DNA of 22,286 nucleotides from Bacteroidales bacterium UBA6828 (GCA_002452095.1 DKEG01000055.1:1-22286); one strand, 5' to 3'; numbered from the stretch's first letter, positions 7,572 to 15,722 are shown. A program made the numbers and translations. The notes: generated by a model not told the origin, from the letters alone.

Positions 7572-9249
7572 TTTTCCACCAGAAGAAGTATTGGTTTTGT
7601 TGCTTTTTCTCTTGCTCGGTACGCGCCACATAGACCGGTTTCATAGTGTAGGGATTGAGCCCGGTATAGAACATAGTGGTAGAAAGGGTCATCGGCGTAG
7701 GGGTGAAATCCTGCACCTGCTCGGGGTGGTAGTGCATCCGCTTTGTCCACTCGGCCAGGTTTGCCATATCGCGATTGGTACAACCGGGGTGAGAAGAAAT
7801 AAAATAAGGTATGAGTTGCTGCCGCAAACCCGCCTCCTCGTTGATACGCAGGAAGAAATAGCGAAATTGCAGGAAATACTCCCACGAGGGTTTGCGCATC
7901 AGGCGAAGCACTTCGGGCGAAGTATGCTCGGGCGCCACCTTGAGCCGCCCGCTCACATGGCGGGTAATGAGTTGCCGCCCGTACTCCTCCGACATCAGGT
8001 CGTAGCGCACGCCCGACCCGACAAAAGCGTGGCGGACATAGGGCAACTTGTCCACCGTGCGGTAGATATCCAACAGCGGACGGAAATCCTGATTGAGGTT
8101 CTTGCAGATTTGCGGTTGCAGGCAACTCGGTCGGGCGCATTTCTCGCACAAAGAGCGGTCTTTGCCGTGCATACCGTACATATTCGCCGATGGTCCGCCG
8201 AGGTCGCTCAGCACACCTTTCCAATCGGGCAGCGTCTGCAAATGCTCTATCTGGCGCAGGATGGACGCTTTGGAGCGGGAAGTGATCTGCTTGCCCTGGT
8301 GCGCAGAGATAGTACAGAACGAACAGCCGCCGAAACAGCCGCGGTGCATACAGACCGAGAAACGGATCATCTCGTAGGCGGGTATGCGCTTGTCCTTGTA
8401 TTTAGGGTGCGGGAGGTATTGAAAAGGCAGGTCGTAAATCCTGTCCAACTCCTCCGTGGTCATCGGTTCGTAGGAAGGATTGACCACTACGAAGCGTTTG
8501 CCTACCGGCTGTATGAGTGTCTGCTGATGTATCTTGTTGCTCTCGGTCTCGATGAGACGGAAATTCTCCGCATGGCAGCGTTTGTCCCGCACCGCATCCT
8601 CATGGCTGTGCAGGAGAATGGTATGTTCGTCGGCAGGCGGCTGCCGGTCAGCCAGATAGACAGTCTGCGGGATGTCGTGCCGGATGCCACGGCGGGCAAT
8701 GTCGAGTATCGCCTGTTCGCCCATACCATAAACAAGCAGGTCGGCTTGCGAATCCACCAGGATAGAGGGCATCAGGCGATCCGACCAGTAGTCGTAGTGC
8801 GTCAGGCGGCGCATAGAAGCCTCGATGCCACCAATTACCACCGGTACATCGGGAAAATGCTGTTTGAGGATCTTGCCGTAGGTAATGGTACAGTAGTCGG
8901 GACGCATACCCGCCTTGCCATCGGGGGTGTAGGCATCGTCGGAGCGGCGGCGACGGGCGGCGGTATAGTGGTTCACCATCGAGTCCATCGAACCCGCCGT
9001 GATACCGAAGAACAGACGCGGTCGCCCGAGTTTGGTAAAATCGCGATGGTCGCCGCGCCAGTCGGGTTGCGGCACGACAGCCACACGATAGTCCGCCGCT
9101 TCCAGCACACGCCCGATAACAGCGGCACCGAACTGCGGATGGTCGATATACGCATCGCCACTGAACAGAATCACATCCACTTCGTCCCAACCGCGCAAAT
9201 CCAACTCTTTACGGGTGGTGGGCAGGTATTTTTTCAGGTCATACTGCAT
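7543..9249 (-). CDS. ygiQ: YgiQ family radical SAM protein
   Basis: Protein of 568 aa. An N-terminal YgiQ-type domain (MQYDLKKYLPTTRKELDLRG, FFGITAGSMDSMVNHYTA, GGIEASMRR) leads into a radical SAM core with C305-FGG-C309-SF-C312, the CxxxCxxC ligands of a 4Fe-4S cluster that cleaves S-adenosylmethionine. A second cysteine group (CEKCARPSCLQPQIC, ~375-390) may bind another metal. The C-terminus (FTPTPMTLSTTMFYTGLNPYT) is typical of the family. It is shorter than the E. coli protein (~740 aa) but similar to Bacteroidetes members. The substrate is not known for the family. The ATG at 9249 shares its A with the dnaX stop (TGATG), so translation is probably coupled to dnaX. Confidence 0.93.
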   Translation of the reverse strand: MQYDLKKYLPTTRKELDLRGWDEVDVILFSGDAYIDHPQFGAAVIGRVLEAADYRVAVVPQPDWRGDHRDFTKLGRPRLFFGITAGSMDSMVNHYTAARRRRSDDAYTPDGKAGMRPDYCTITYGKILKQHFPDVPVVIGGIEASMRRLTHYDYWSDRLMPSILVDSQADLLVYGMGEQAILDIARRGIRHDIPQTVYLADRQPPADEHTILLHSHEDAVRDKRCHAENFRLIETESNKIHQQTLIQPVGKRFVVVNPSYEPMTTEELDRIYDLPFQYLPHPKYKDKRIPAYEMIRFSVCMHRGCFGGCSFCTISAHQGKQITSRSKASILRQIEHLQTLPDWKGVLSDLGGPSANMYGMHGKDRSLCEKCARPSCLQPQICKNLNQDFRPLLDIYRTVDKLPYVRHAFVGSGVRYDLMSEEYGRQLITRHVSGRLKVAPEHTSPEVLRLMRKPSWEYFLQFRYFFLRINEEAGLRQQLIPYFISSHPGCTNRDMANLAEWTKRMHYHPEQVQDFTPTPMTLSTTMFYTGLNPYTMKPVYVARTEQEKKQQNQYFFWWKNEKKVSHKS

Positions 9250-10976
9250 CAATCCAATTGCAAATCAAGGGCGGCTTTCAGTTGCCCGAGCGCGGCATTT
9301 TCCTCCAGCATCACTTTGTATTTCTCCTCGTCGGTAAACGCCATCCGGGTGTGCGTATATTGCGCGAGGGTCAGATCTATATGTATTGTATCGTTCTGCA
9401 AACGGTTGCGCAACAGACGATATATAGCAGGGAGGTTGCGTTTCATCTCCTCCAACTGCCACGGGTTGGGCATCTCCAAACGGATATGCCCGGGGTCGGT
9501 AAAGACAGGCCGATAGTCCGTAATCAGGCTTTGCAGACGCGGTTCCTCTGCGAAATGAGTACCCAGACCAATCCACGCGTCATTGAATTGGTCCGCCGTA
9601 AAAGGGGTGGTACGGTTGGTTTGAGGAGCAGCCTGCTGCTGTGGTTGTGCCGCCTGCGGCTGCACGGGTGCGCTCCCCGCAGCAGTAGGAACTTGCGGGA
9701 TAGTGAGCATTGACGGCATCTGCGTGGCGGCTTTCGGAGCAGGTTTTGGGGCAGGTTTTGGGGCAGGCTTCGATGCCGGTTGCGGAGCGGGAGCAGGACG
9801 AGGGGGCTGTACCTGCGTGGCGGGTTGTGCTGCAGGACGTGCCGCTTGCGGTTGTGCAGGTGCGGGCTGCGCTTGCGAGACTGCCGCTACGGGAGCCGCC
9901 AGTTTGACCAATGCCAGTTCCACCGTCAGACGTTTGTTGCGTGCCGTGCGGTAATTGATGTCGCAGTTGTTGATGATTTCCAATGCACGGAAAATCCATA
10001 GCGGCGGACACTGTTGCGCCTGCTGCGCGTAGTGCTGACGGATAGCGTCCGAGGTCTCGAGGAGCGACACCGTCTGGGGGTCTTTCGAAACGAGCACATT
10101 GCGCAAGTGCTGCGCAAAACCCGTGATAAAATTGCCCGCGTCGAAGCCCTTCTGCAGTACCTCGTTGAGCAGCAGCAACGCCCCGCTCACATCGTTGCGG
10201 AGTGCCATATCCGTGAGACGGAAATAGTACTCCGTATCCAGTACGTTCAGCACCTCGATAGTGCGCTCGTAGGTAATCTCGTTGCCACAGAACGAAACCA
10301 ACTGGTCGAAGATACTGAGTGCATCACGCATACCTCCGTCGGCTTTCTGCGCCACCACGTTGAGTGCCTCTTCGCTCACGGTGATACCCTCTTTGGCAGC
10401 CACATTCTGCAGGTGCGCCACCGTGTCGGCAATCGTAATCCGTGAGAAATCATACACCTGGCAGCGGCTCAGGATAGTGGGCAGCACCTTGTGTTTCTCG
10501 GTGGTCGCCAAGATAAAGATCGCATACGATGGCGGTTCCTCCAAGGTTTTAAGCAAGGCATTGAATGCCCCCGCCGAGAGCATATGCACCTCGTCGATGA
10601 TATAGACCGAGTACTTGCCGATCTGCGGCGGGATACGTACTTCATTGATCAGCGCACGAATGTCCTCCACCGAGTTGTTGCTCGCGGCGTCCAACTCGTG
10701 GATATTAAACGACCGTTGCTCGTTGAACGCACGGCACGATTCGCACTCGTTGCAGGCATCGTATTCGGCAGTCGGGTGGAGACAGTTGATAGTCTTGGCA
10801 AAGATACGCGCACAAGTGGTCTTGCCTACGCCGCGCGGTCCACAAAACAGGTACGCATGCGCCAGATGGTTCTGACGGATGGCGTTTTGCAGGGTGGACG
10901 TCAGGGCTTTCTGCCCCACGACGGTCTCAAACGTCATCGGGCGGTACTTGCGCGCAGAAACAATATAATTCTCCAT
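9249..10976 (-). CDS. dnaX: DNA polymerase III subunit gamma/tau
   Basis: Protein of 575 aa, the clamp-loader ATPase that opens the beta sliding clamp and organises the replisome. AAA+ features: Walker A GPRGVGKT (46-53), zinc site C65/C75/C78/C81, Walker B YIIDEVH (~125-131), sensor-1 LATTEKHK (~157-164) and arginine finger in SRC (~170-172). A Pro/Ala/Gln/Lys-rich linker (~388-470, with repeated PAPK) leads to a C-terminal tau-like domain. The start MENYIVSARKYRP at 10976 is the family start. A 36-residue upstream extension to 11084 is rejected because it contains the promoter at 10995-11026. I see no A-rich slippery sequence like the E. coli gamma frameshift site. First gene of the dnaX-ygiQ-M23 operon. 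Confidence 0.96.
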   Translation of the reverse strand: MENYIVSARKYRPMTFETVVGQKALTSTLQNAIRQNHLAHAYLFCGPRGVGKTTCARIFAKTINCLHPTAEYDACNECESCRAFNEQRSFNIHELDAASNNSVEDIRALINEVRIPPQIGKYSVYIIDEVHMLSAGAFNALLKTLEEPPSYAIFILATTEKHKVLPTILSRCQVYDFSRITIADTVAHLQNVAAKEGITVSEEALNVVAQKADGGMRDALSIFDQLVSFCGNEITYERTIEVLNVLDTEYYFRLTDMALRNDVSGALLLLNEVLQKGFDAGNFITGFAQHLRNVLVSKDPQTVSLLETSDAIRQHYAQQAQQCPPLWIFRALEIINNCDINYRTARNKRLTVELALVKLAAPVAAVSQAQPAPAQPQAARPAAQPATQVQPPRPAPAPQPASKPAPKPAPKPAPKAATQMPSMLTIPQVPTAAGSAPVQPQAAQPQQQAAPQTNRTTPFTADQFNDAWIGLGTHFAEEPRLQSLITDYRPVFTDPGHIRLEMPNPWQLEEMKRNLPAIYRLLRNRLQNDTIHIDLTLAQYTHTRMAFTDEEKYKVMLEENAALGQLKAALDLQLD

Positions 10977-10994
10977 AAATAATAAATTAGCGCA

Positions 10995-11026
10995 CAAAGT
11001 TACGAAAAAAAAAGCAGACACACAAA
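10995..11026 (-). promoter_or_regulatory. dnaX operon promoter
   Basis: On the minus strand TTTG (11026-11023) is followed after 20 nt by TAACTTTG (11002-10995). The start site would be ~12 nt before the ATG at 10976. TTTGAGGCAGTTG lies 46 nt upstream of the -7 element, a position matched at prfC. Confidence 0.8.
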
Positions 11027-11066
11027 CGAAAAGCAGTTGTGTTATGGCAACTGCCTCAAAACAATG

Positions 11067-11110
11067 TTTATACAGTTTATGCAACAGATATAGTGCATAA
11101 AGTGTATAAA
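11067..11110. repeat. Dyad of four TTTATRCA octamers
   Basis: TTTATACA-G-TTTATGCA (11067-11083) faces TGCATAAA-G-TGTATAAA (11094-11110) across a 10-nt spacer. The 17-nt arms are complementary except for the central base. Three more TTTATRCA octamers lie at 16021-16059. The layout suggests a protein-binding site upstream of the dnaX promoter; the binding partner is unknown. Confidence 0.65.
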
Positions 11111-11141
11111 TACAGGCTTATCCTGCGCTGAAAGGTCAATT

Positions 11142-11174
11142 CTTTCTACGTCCTTTCTACGTCTTTTCTACGTA
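11142..11174. repeat. Tandem array: three copies of an 11-nt unit
   Basis: Units CTTTCTACGTC (11142-11152), CTTTCTACGTC (11153-11163) and TTTTCTACGTA (11164-11174). Unit length and copy number equal those of the arrays at 6484, 21529 and 21565, while the sequence is unrelated. Confidence 0.85.
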
Positions 11175-11368
11175 ATTGGTATTATGGAGTATAGTGGAGT
11201 ATAGGAATTGCATACATTGTATATTTTATAAAGGAATATATACTTGCAAAGAGTGGGAAAAACTATCCTGCATAGATATTATCCGACATAATTTTACTCT
11301 GAACCATCATCCGATTTTGATACAGCCGTCCAGAAATTGTGCGTCTGCCATAAAAATAAAATCACTTT

Positions 11369-12148
11369 TCAGTTTGAAGGCGCTGCTTTTTCTTTCAAAG
11401 ACACTGTTATCATTTGGTCATATTGAAAAGTACCATAATGCAATGTTGTATAATAGATATCCAGATTGTAACCCATTATGGACGAATCCCTTTCTACTGC
11501 GGGTAGCACAAAATACACCGAAGAAGTATAAGGCGGGCGGCAGATTATATCAACCTGTTCATTCCGAGCCTGCTCCAATCGTATTTCTGTTATCACATCG
11601 TGATTAATGGTGAACAACAACGAGTCTCCTTCATCTATATTATATACGGTCATATAGGACGGATTATCTTTCGTGCTGTAAGGGCTTTCTGTCAGTTCAA
11701 GTACCGGTTTATTTTGGGTTATATTGTACAACGTCGGATGAAAGACGTGCTTCCGGGGATATAATATGATATTTTGATTTTTATAACTTGTTTTCTTTGG
11801 AGAGAAACAGATCACGTCAGATTGATATTCTACCGTATCCCCAAACTCAGAGGATGCTATGAACTCTACATCTTGGCTATCAATAACATTATGTAGATTT
11901 AAGGAAAAAGCACCATCTCCAAAAACATACTTATGCACAAACGTTTCCGGTTGTCTAAATAAAAACCACCGAGAGAACGCATCATACTCGCAATAGGTTA
12001 ATTTCAACGTAACCGAATCATCAGGAGATATGATTCCGCTTTCTGTTTGCAACTTAAACACACCTGACAGATACATCGTTTTACCATACTCATTATGGCA
12101 ACTTATCAACAATTCACAGCAAAGTAAAAGCAACATTATTTTTTTCAT
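11369..12148 (-). CDS. AT-rich orphan lipoprotein of unknown function
   Basis: Protein of 259 aa that I do not recognise. The N-terminus MKKIMLLLLCCELLISC has a type II signal peptide with lipobox LLIS-C17, so a lipid-anchored periplasmic or outer-membrane location is expected. The rest is rich in Tyr, Ser, Thr and Asp with alternating hydrophobic residues, suggesting a mostly beta structure. There are no clear motifs and few cysteines after the anchor. Base composition is clearly lower in GC than dnaX or prfC on either side, which suggests recent acquisition or weak constraint. No operon partner is evident: the next gene upstream ends 118 nt away and dnaX starts ~390 nt downstream. I find no good TAnnTTTG promoter; a 13-nt palindrome (ATCCATAATGGAT, 12191-12203) lies upstream. 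Confidence 0.7.
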   Translation of the reverse strand: MKKIMLLLLCCELLISCHNEYGKTMYLSGVFKLQTESGIISPDDSVTLKLTYCEYDAFSRWFLFRQPETFVHKYVFGDGAFSLNLHNVIDSQDVEFIASSEFGDTVEYQSDVICFSPKKTSYKNQNIILYPRKHVFHPTLYNITQNKPVLELTESPYSTKDNPSYMTVYNIDEGDSLLFTINHDVITEIRLEQARNEQVDIICRPPYTSSVYFVLPAVERDSSIMGYNLDIYYTTLHYGTFQYDQMITVSLKEKAAPSN

Positions 12149-12190
12149 ACCCTATTACATTAAAATTTTAACACTATATTTACGCTGTTC

Positions 12191-12203
12191 ATCCATAATG
12201 GAT
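12191..12203. promoter_or_regulatory. 13-nt palindrome upstream of the orphan lipoprotein
   Basis: ATCCAT-A-ATGGAT is a perfect dyad located 43-55 nt before the ATG at 12148. It could be an operator. It is short enough to be coincidental. Confidence 0.25.
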
Positions 12204-12266
12204 AATAACAAAGGGATTCATTGAACCTTTCCTTTTACAGAATAAGAAATAACATCTTCACATTTC

Positions 12267-13544
12267 TCATCTCTTGACGGGTGTCTTGGGGAAGACAATC
12301 CAGAACGAGACGGCTACCACCAGGGCGAAGGCGGCGAAGATATACCATGCGGCTTGCCAGCCCTGCCAAACAGCCATAGCCCCTGCGGCTTGTACGCTCT
12401 TGGCATACACAAAATGGTTCACAATGGCTTGTGCGGAAAGCGTACCTATCGTAGCACCGAGTCCGTTGGTCATCATCATAAACAGCCCTTGCGCACTGCT
12501 GCGCTCTGCTATATTGACCTCCTGATCCACATACATACCGCCGGAGATATTGAAGAAATCGAACGCAAAGCCATAGACCACACAACTCAGCACGAACAGG
12601 ATAACACCGGGGAAACCGGGGTTGCCTGCGCCGAACAGACCGAAACGCAGCACCCAGGCGAACATAGCCATAAGCATCACATTCTTAATGCCATAGCGTT
12701 TCAGAAAGAACGGAATGGCAAGGATACAGAGTGCTTCACAGATTTGCGAAATGGAGATAAGCATATTCGCATGCTGCACACCGAATGTATCGGCAAAAGC
12801 GTCAATCGCGCCGAAACTGGTAATGAACGGGTTGGCGTAACTATTGGTAATCTGCAGGCACATACCGAGCAGCATGGAGAATATGAAGAAAATAGCCATC
12901 TTTTTCTGGCGGAACAGCGCAAACGCCTGCAAGCCCATTGCCTCGACAAAGGATTGCGATACCACCTTGCCTTTGGTCGGGCACTCGGGCATAGAGAGCG
13001 CATAGAGTGCCAACAAGATACTCAGTCCGCCGCTGACTACAAACTGTAGGCTGGTCTGCTGGAAACCGCACAAGTCCACAATCCACATCGTAGCGATAAA
13101 ACCGACTGTACCGAACACGCGGATAGGCGGAAAATCCTTGACGGTATCCAGTCCCGCTTTGCCTAATGCCGTGAAAGCCACCGAGTTATTGAGTGCCAAA
13201 GTCGGCATATAGAATGCCACCGAGACGGTATAGAAGGCGAAGAGTACGCCGAACTGAATATCGTTGCCAAGCAGGACGCCATAGACACCCGCACCAATCA
13301 TAAACACACCCGCCAAAGCGTGGCACAGACTGAGCAGTTTCTGCGCAGGCACCCAGCGGTCTGCCACAATACCCATCAGCGCCGGCATAAACAGGCTGAC
13401 AATACCCTGAATGGAATAGAACCAACCGATGTGGGTTGCCAAGCCGTGGGTAGCAAGATAGGTGCCCATTGAAGTGAGATACGCTCCCCAAACTGCAAAT
13501 TCAAGAAAATTGAGGAGAATCAAACGCAATTTCATGTTTTTCAT
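12267..13544 (-). CDS. Nucleoside:H+ symporter-like MFS transporter (NupG/XapB type)
   Basis: Protein of 425 aa with about 12 hydrophobic helices, an inner-membrane major facilitator. The opening MKNMKLRLILLNFLEFAVWGAYLTSMGTYL and the segments IGWFYSIQGIVSLFMPALMGIVADRW and YGFAFDFFNISGGMYVDQE fit the nucleoside:H+ symporter family (NupG/XapB-like) found in Bacteroidetes. Proton-driven nucleoside uptake is the family function; the substrate here is inferred. The start may be M1 or M4. It follows the rSAM-associated-type lipoprotein by only 17 nt on the same strand, so co-transcription from the promoter near 14009-14042 is likely. Confidence 0.88.
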   Translation of the reverse strand: MKNMKLRLILLNFLEFAVWGAYLTSMGTYLATHGLATHIGWFYSIQGIVSLFMPALMGIVADRWVPAQKLLSLCHALAGVFMIGAGVYGVLLGNDIQFGVLFAFYTVSVAFYMPTLALNNSVAFTALGKAGLDTVKDFPPIRVFGTVGFIATMWIVDLCGFQQTSLQFVVSGGLSILLALYALSMPECPTKGKVVSQSFVEAMGLQAFALFRQKKMAIFFIFSMLLGMCLQITNSYANPFITSFGAIDAFADTFGVQHANMLISISQICEALCILAIPFFLKRYGIKNVMLMAMFAWVLRFGLFGAGNPGFPGVILFVLSCVVYGFAFDFFNISGGMYVDQEVNIAERSSAQGLFMMMTNGLGATIGTLSAQAIVNHFVYAKSVQAAGAMAVWQGWQAAWYIFAAFALVVAVSFWIVFPKTPVKR

Positions 13545-13561
13545 ATTGTCTTCTTTTTAGT

Positions 13562-13987
13562 TTATTCTTTCTTTTTCAACTCGAAATCCGCCTCGGCAGT
13601 AGCGACACCTTTAGACCAATCGTCCGCCTTTGTGCGGTCATATTGATAAGCAACTTTCGTACTATCCGAAACATATAGTCCTGTTGTATCATTTACTACC
13701 ACAGCAGCACTATCTGTGGGAAATGCGCCCTTGACTGTCCAATGATACTCTCCGTTTTCATCCGTATAGAGCGTATCCGTCCAATGCCTGCGATTAGGAT
13801 AGACCACTACTTGTATATCTTTCAGCGGTTCCTGTTTGGTATTGGTAACTTTACCTTTTACCGCCAAATCGGCAGATGGTGTACCATACATAACAAGTTG
13901 ATTACTACCACCACATGCTTGGAAACCGAGCAATGCCATCACCGCCGCCAGGCAGCGATTGATAAAAGATAGTGTTTTGCGCTTCAT
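13562..13987 (-). CDS. Radical SAM-associated-type putative lipoprotein
   Basis: Protein of 141 aa. The N-terminus MKRKTLSFINRCLAAVMALLGFQAC ends in a lipobox (GFQA-C25), followed by CGGSNQLVMYGTPSADLAVKGKV. The LLGFxxC...YGTPxADxxxKGKV signature and the following short CarboxypepD-reg-like beta domain (KDIQVVVYPN, YTDENGEYHW) match, from memory, the Bacteroidales lipoproteins annotated as partners of a dedicated radical SAM enzyme (rSAM/lipoprotein system). No such enzyme is adjacent here: the neighbours are prfC and an MFS transporter, and the only radical SAM gene in the window (ygiQ) belongs to another family. Function unknown. A well-spaced promoter and a pair of direct repeats lie just upstream. 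Confidence 0.75.
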   Translation of the reverse strand: MKRKTLSFINRCLAAVMALLGFQACGGSNQLVMYGTPSADLAVKGKVTNTKQEPLKDIQVVVYPNRRHWTDTLYTDENGEYHWTVKGAFPTDSAAVVVNDTTGLYVSDSTKVAYQYDRTKADDWSKGVATAEADFELKKKE

Positions 13988-14008
13988 AACCGGTTAAAAT
14001 TAATGGTT

Positions 14009-14042
14009 CAATTATATGGTTGATTATATATCCCCGCAAAAA
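14009..14042 (-). promoter_or_regulatory. Promoter of the lipoprotein-MFS unit
   Basis: On the minus strand TTTTTG (14042-14037) is followed after exactly 20 nt by TATAATTG (14016-14009), one mismatch from TAnnTTTG. The start codon at 13987 would be ~15 nt from the transcription start. Confidence 0.55.
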
Positions 14043-14046
14043 GATG

Positions 14047-14077
14047 AATTAACGTCTAATTACACGATAATTAACGT
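14047..14077. promoter_or_regulatory. Paired AATTAACGT direct repeats upstream of the -33 element
   Basis: AATTAACGT occurs at 14047-14055 and 14069-14077, 22 nt apart (about two helical turns). The nearer copy is 5 nt upstream of the -33 element of the lipoprotein promoter. This is the usual geometry for an activator or response-regulator site. The span overlaps no coding sequence, as prfC ends at 14085. Confidence 0.45.
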
Positions 14078-14084
14078 TCCCCGA

Positions 14085-15722
14085 CTAAAACTCCGATGTG
14101 AAATGGAACTGTATATGTTTGTAGTCGTTCTGCGCCATTTGTAGCACGTACGCCGAGTCTGCCATAAACACATCGCGTCCGTCCTTGTCGGTAGCCATAT
14201 ACTGCGCCTTGCGCTTTTTGAACATCTCCAACTCGGCGGCATCATCGCTCTCTATCCAGCACGCCTTGTACATCTGGAGCGGTTCCCAGCGGCACTTCGC
14301 CTGGTACTCATGCTCAAGGCGGTATTGTATCACCTCGAACTGCAACTGCCCCACGGTACCGATGATCTTGCGCCCGTTCATCTGGCTGACAAACAGTTGC
14401 GCCACACCCTCGTCCATCAACTGGCTGATACCTTTGTCCAACTGCTTCTGCTTCATCGGGTCGGCGTTCTCTATATACTTGAACATCTCAGGCGAGAACG
14501 ACGGCAGTCCCTTGAAATGCAGGTTCTCGCCCGAAGTGAGCGTATCGCCGATTTTGAAGTTCCCCGTATCGGGCAAACCGACTATGTCGCCCGCATACGC
14601 CTCGTCCACCGTCTCCTTACGCTGCGCCATAAAGCAGGTGGGCGACGAGAAGCGCATCAGTTGGTTCTTGCGCACATGCTTGTAATAGGTGTTGCGCTCA
14701 AACTTACCCGAACAGATCTTGAAAAATGCGATACACGAGCGGTGGTTCGGATCCATATTGGCGTGTATCTTGAAGCAAAAGCCCGTGAACTTGTCCTCCA
14801 TCGGATCCACCACCCGCTCTTCCGCCTGTACGGGACGTGGCGAGGGGGCAATACGCACAAAGCACTCTAACAGTTCCTTGACGCCGAAGGTGTTCAGTGC
14901 CGAGCCGAAGAACACGGGAGCCAACTCCCCCGCCAGATACTCATCGCGCGAGAACGGATTGTACACCCCGGAAATCATCTCGATGTCTTCGCGCAGTTTG
15001 TCTGCGTCCTGTTCGCCGATAAGCGCTGCTATCTGCGGGTCGTTCACATCGTCGAAACGGAGCGATTCCGTCACGTGCGTCTTATCGGGCTGATACAAGT
15101 CCAACGTGGATTGGAAGAGGTTGTACACGCCTTTGAAGCGTTGTCCACAGTTGATAGGCCACGACAACGGGCGCACGTGAATACCCAGTTCGCGCTCTAT
15201 CTCGTCGAGCAGGTCAAACGGGTCTTTGCACTCGCGATCCATCTTGTTGATAAACACCATCACGGGGGTCTTGCGCATACGGCATACCTGCATCAGGCGG
15301 CGCGTCTGCGTCTCCACACCCTTGGCGGCATCAATCACGATAATCACCGAATCCACTGCCGTCAGCGTACGGAACGTATCCTCCGCAAAATCTTGGTGAC
15401 CGGGTGTATCGAGGATGTTGATATGGAAAGACTTTCCCTGCCCCTCCTTCGAAGGAGGGGTTTGCAGATCGCAGAAAGTAGGTGTATAATCGAAGCCCAT
15501 CACCGAAGTGGCCACGGATATACCGCGCTGCTTCTCAATCTCCATCCAGTCGGAGGTGGCAGTCTTGCGTATCTTGTTCGATTTGACGGCACCTGCCACA
15601 TGAATTGCCCCTCCGTAGAGAAGGAGTTTCTCGGTCAGTGTGGTTTTACCCGCATCGGGGTGACTGATGATGGCGAACGTGCGCCGGCGTAATATTTCCT
15701 GTTGTTCAGCGTTGGAAAGCAT
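14085..15722 (-). CDS. prfC: Peptide chain release factor 3 (with an inserted peptide in the G domain)
   Basis: Protein of 545 aa, the translational GTPase that removes RF1/RF2 from the ribosome after termination. Motifs: P-loop SHPDAGKTT (20-28), switch I region RGISVATSV (66-74), DTPGH (105-109), NKMD (159-162), then EF-Tu-like domain 2 and the RF3 C-terminal domain (QLQFEVIQYRLEHEY). The start at 15722 (MLSNAEQQEILRRRTFAIIS) is chosen because an extension to 15770 overlaps the promoter. Between GFDY (76-79) and INILDTPGH the protein has ~21 residues, where RF3s as I recall them have ~4. The extra part includes TPPSKEGQG, encoded across a 20-nt perfect palindrome. The gene is otherwise intact, so a functional product with an exposed loop is likely. 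Confidence 0.95.
   Translation of the reverse strand: MLSNAEQQEILRRRTFAIISHPDAGKTTLTEKLLLYGGAIHVAGAVKSNKIRKTATSDWMEIEKQRGISVATSVMGFDYTPTFCDLQTPPSKEGQGKSFHINILDTPGHQDFAEDTFRTLTAVDSVIIVIDAAKGVETQTRRLMQVCRMRKTPVMVFINKMDRECKDPFDLLDEIERELGIHVRPLSWPINCGQRFKGVYNLFQSTLDLYQPDKTHVTESLRFDDVNDPQIAALIGEQDADKLREDIEMISGVYNPFSRDEYLAGELAPVFFGSALNTFGVKELLECFVRIAPSPRPVQAEERVVDPMEDKFTGFCFKIHANMDPNHRSCIAFFKICSGKFERNTYYKHVRKNQLMRFSSPTCFMAQRKETVDEAYAGDIVGLPDTGNFKIGDTLTSGENLHFKGLPSFSPEMFKYIENADPMKQKQLDKGISQLMDEGVAQLFVSQMNGRKIIGTVGQLQFEVIQYRLEHEYQAKCRWEPLQMYKACWIESDDAAELEMFKKRKAQYMATDKDGRDVFMADSAYVLQMAQNDYKHIQFHFTSEF
15441..15460. repeat. 20-nt perfect palindrome inside prfC
   Basis: CCCCTCCTTCGAAGGAGGGG is fully self-complementary with no loop. 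It lies in frame in prfC and encodes most of TPPSKEG. The surrounding ~55 nt (about 15429-15484) have no counterpart in the RF3 sequences I remember, so this looks like an inserted palindromic element or an expanded loop. Confidence 0.85.

Larger units (their letters stand above)
11027..11368. other. Intergenic region upstream of dnaX, no gene seen
   Basis: AT-rich and without a credible ORF. It holds TTTGAGGCAGTTG (minus strand, 11060-11048), a 44-nt near-perfect dyad (11067-11110), a 3 x 11-nt array (11142-11174), a 16-mer shared with the prfC upstream region (11171-11186) and two GGAGTATAGK decamers (11186-11205). From ~11210 to 11368 I see nothing further. Confidence 0.6.

Noticed and set aside
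7591..9516. Long open frame on the plus strand opposite ygiQ and the dnaX end
   Set aside because: It mirrors the codon pattern of the minus-strand genes, has no recognisable domains or start context, and the opposite frames encode clear conserved proteins.
9700..9900. Programmed frameshift in dnaX giving a gamma product
   Set aside because: The repeats in the linker read CCCCAAAACC on the coding strand; I see no A AAA AAG-type slippery site.
10977..11084. N-terminal extension of DnaX by 36 residues
   Set aside because: The extension contains the TTTG-20-TAACTTTG promoter and a hydrophobic stretch not known in DnaX; the family start MENYIVSARKYRP is at 10976.
11176..11607. Possible plus-strand ORF of 143 codons
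   Set aside because: It overlaps the orphan lipoprotein and the repeat arrays and has no domain, signal or promoter support.
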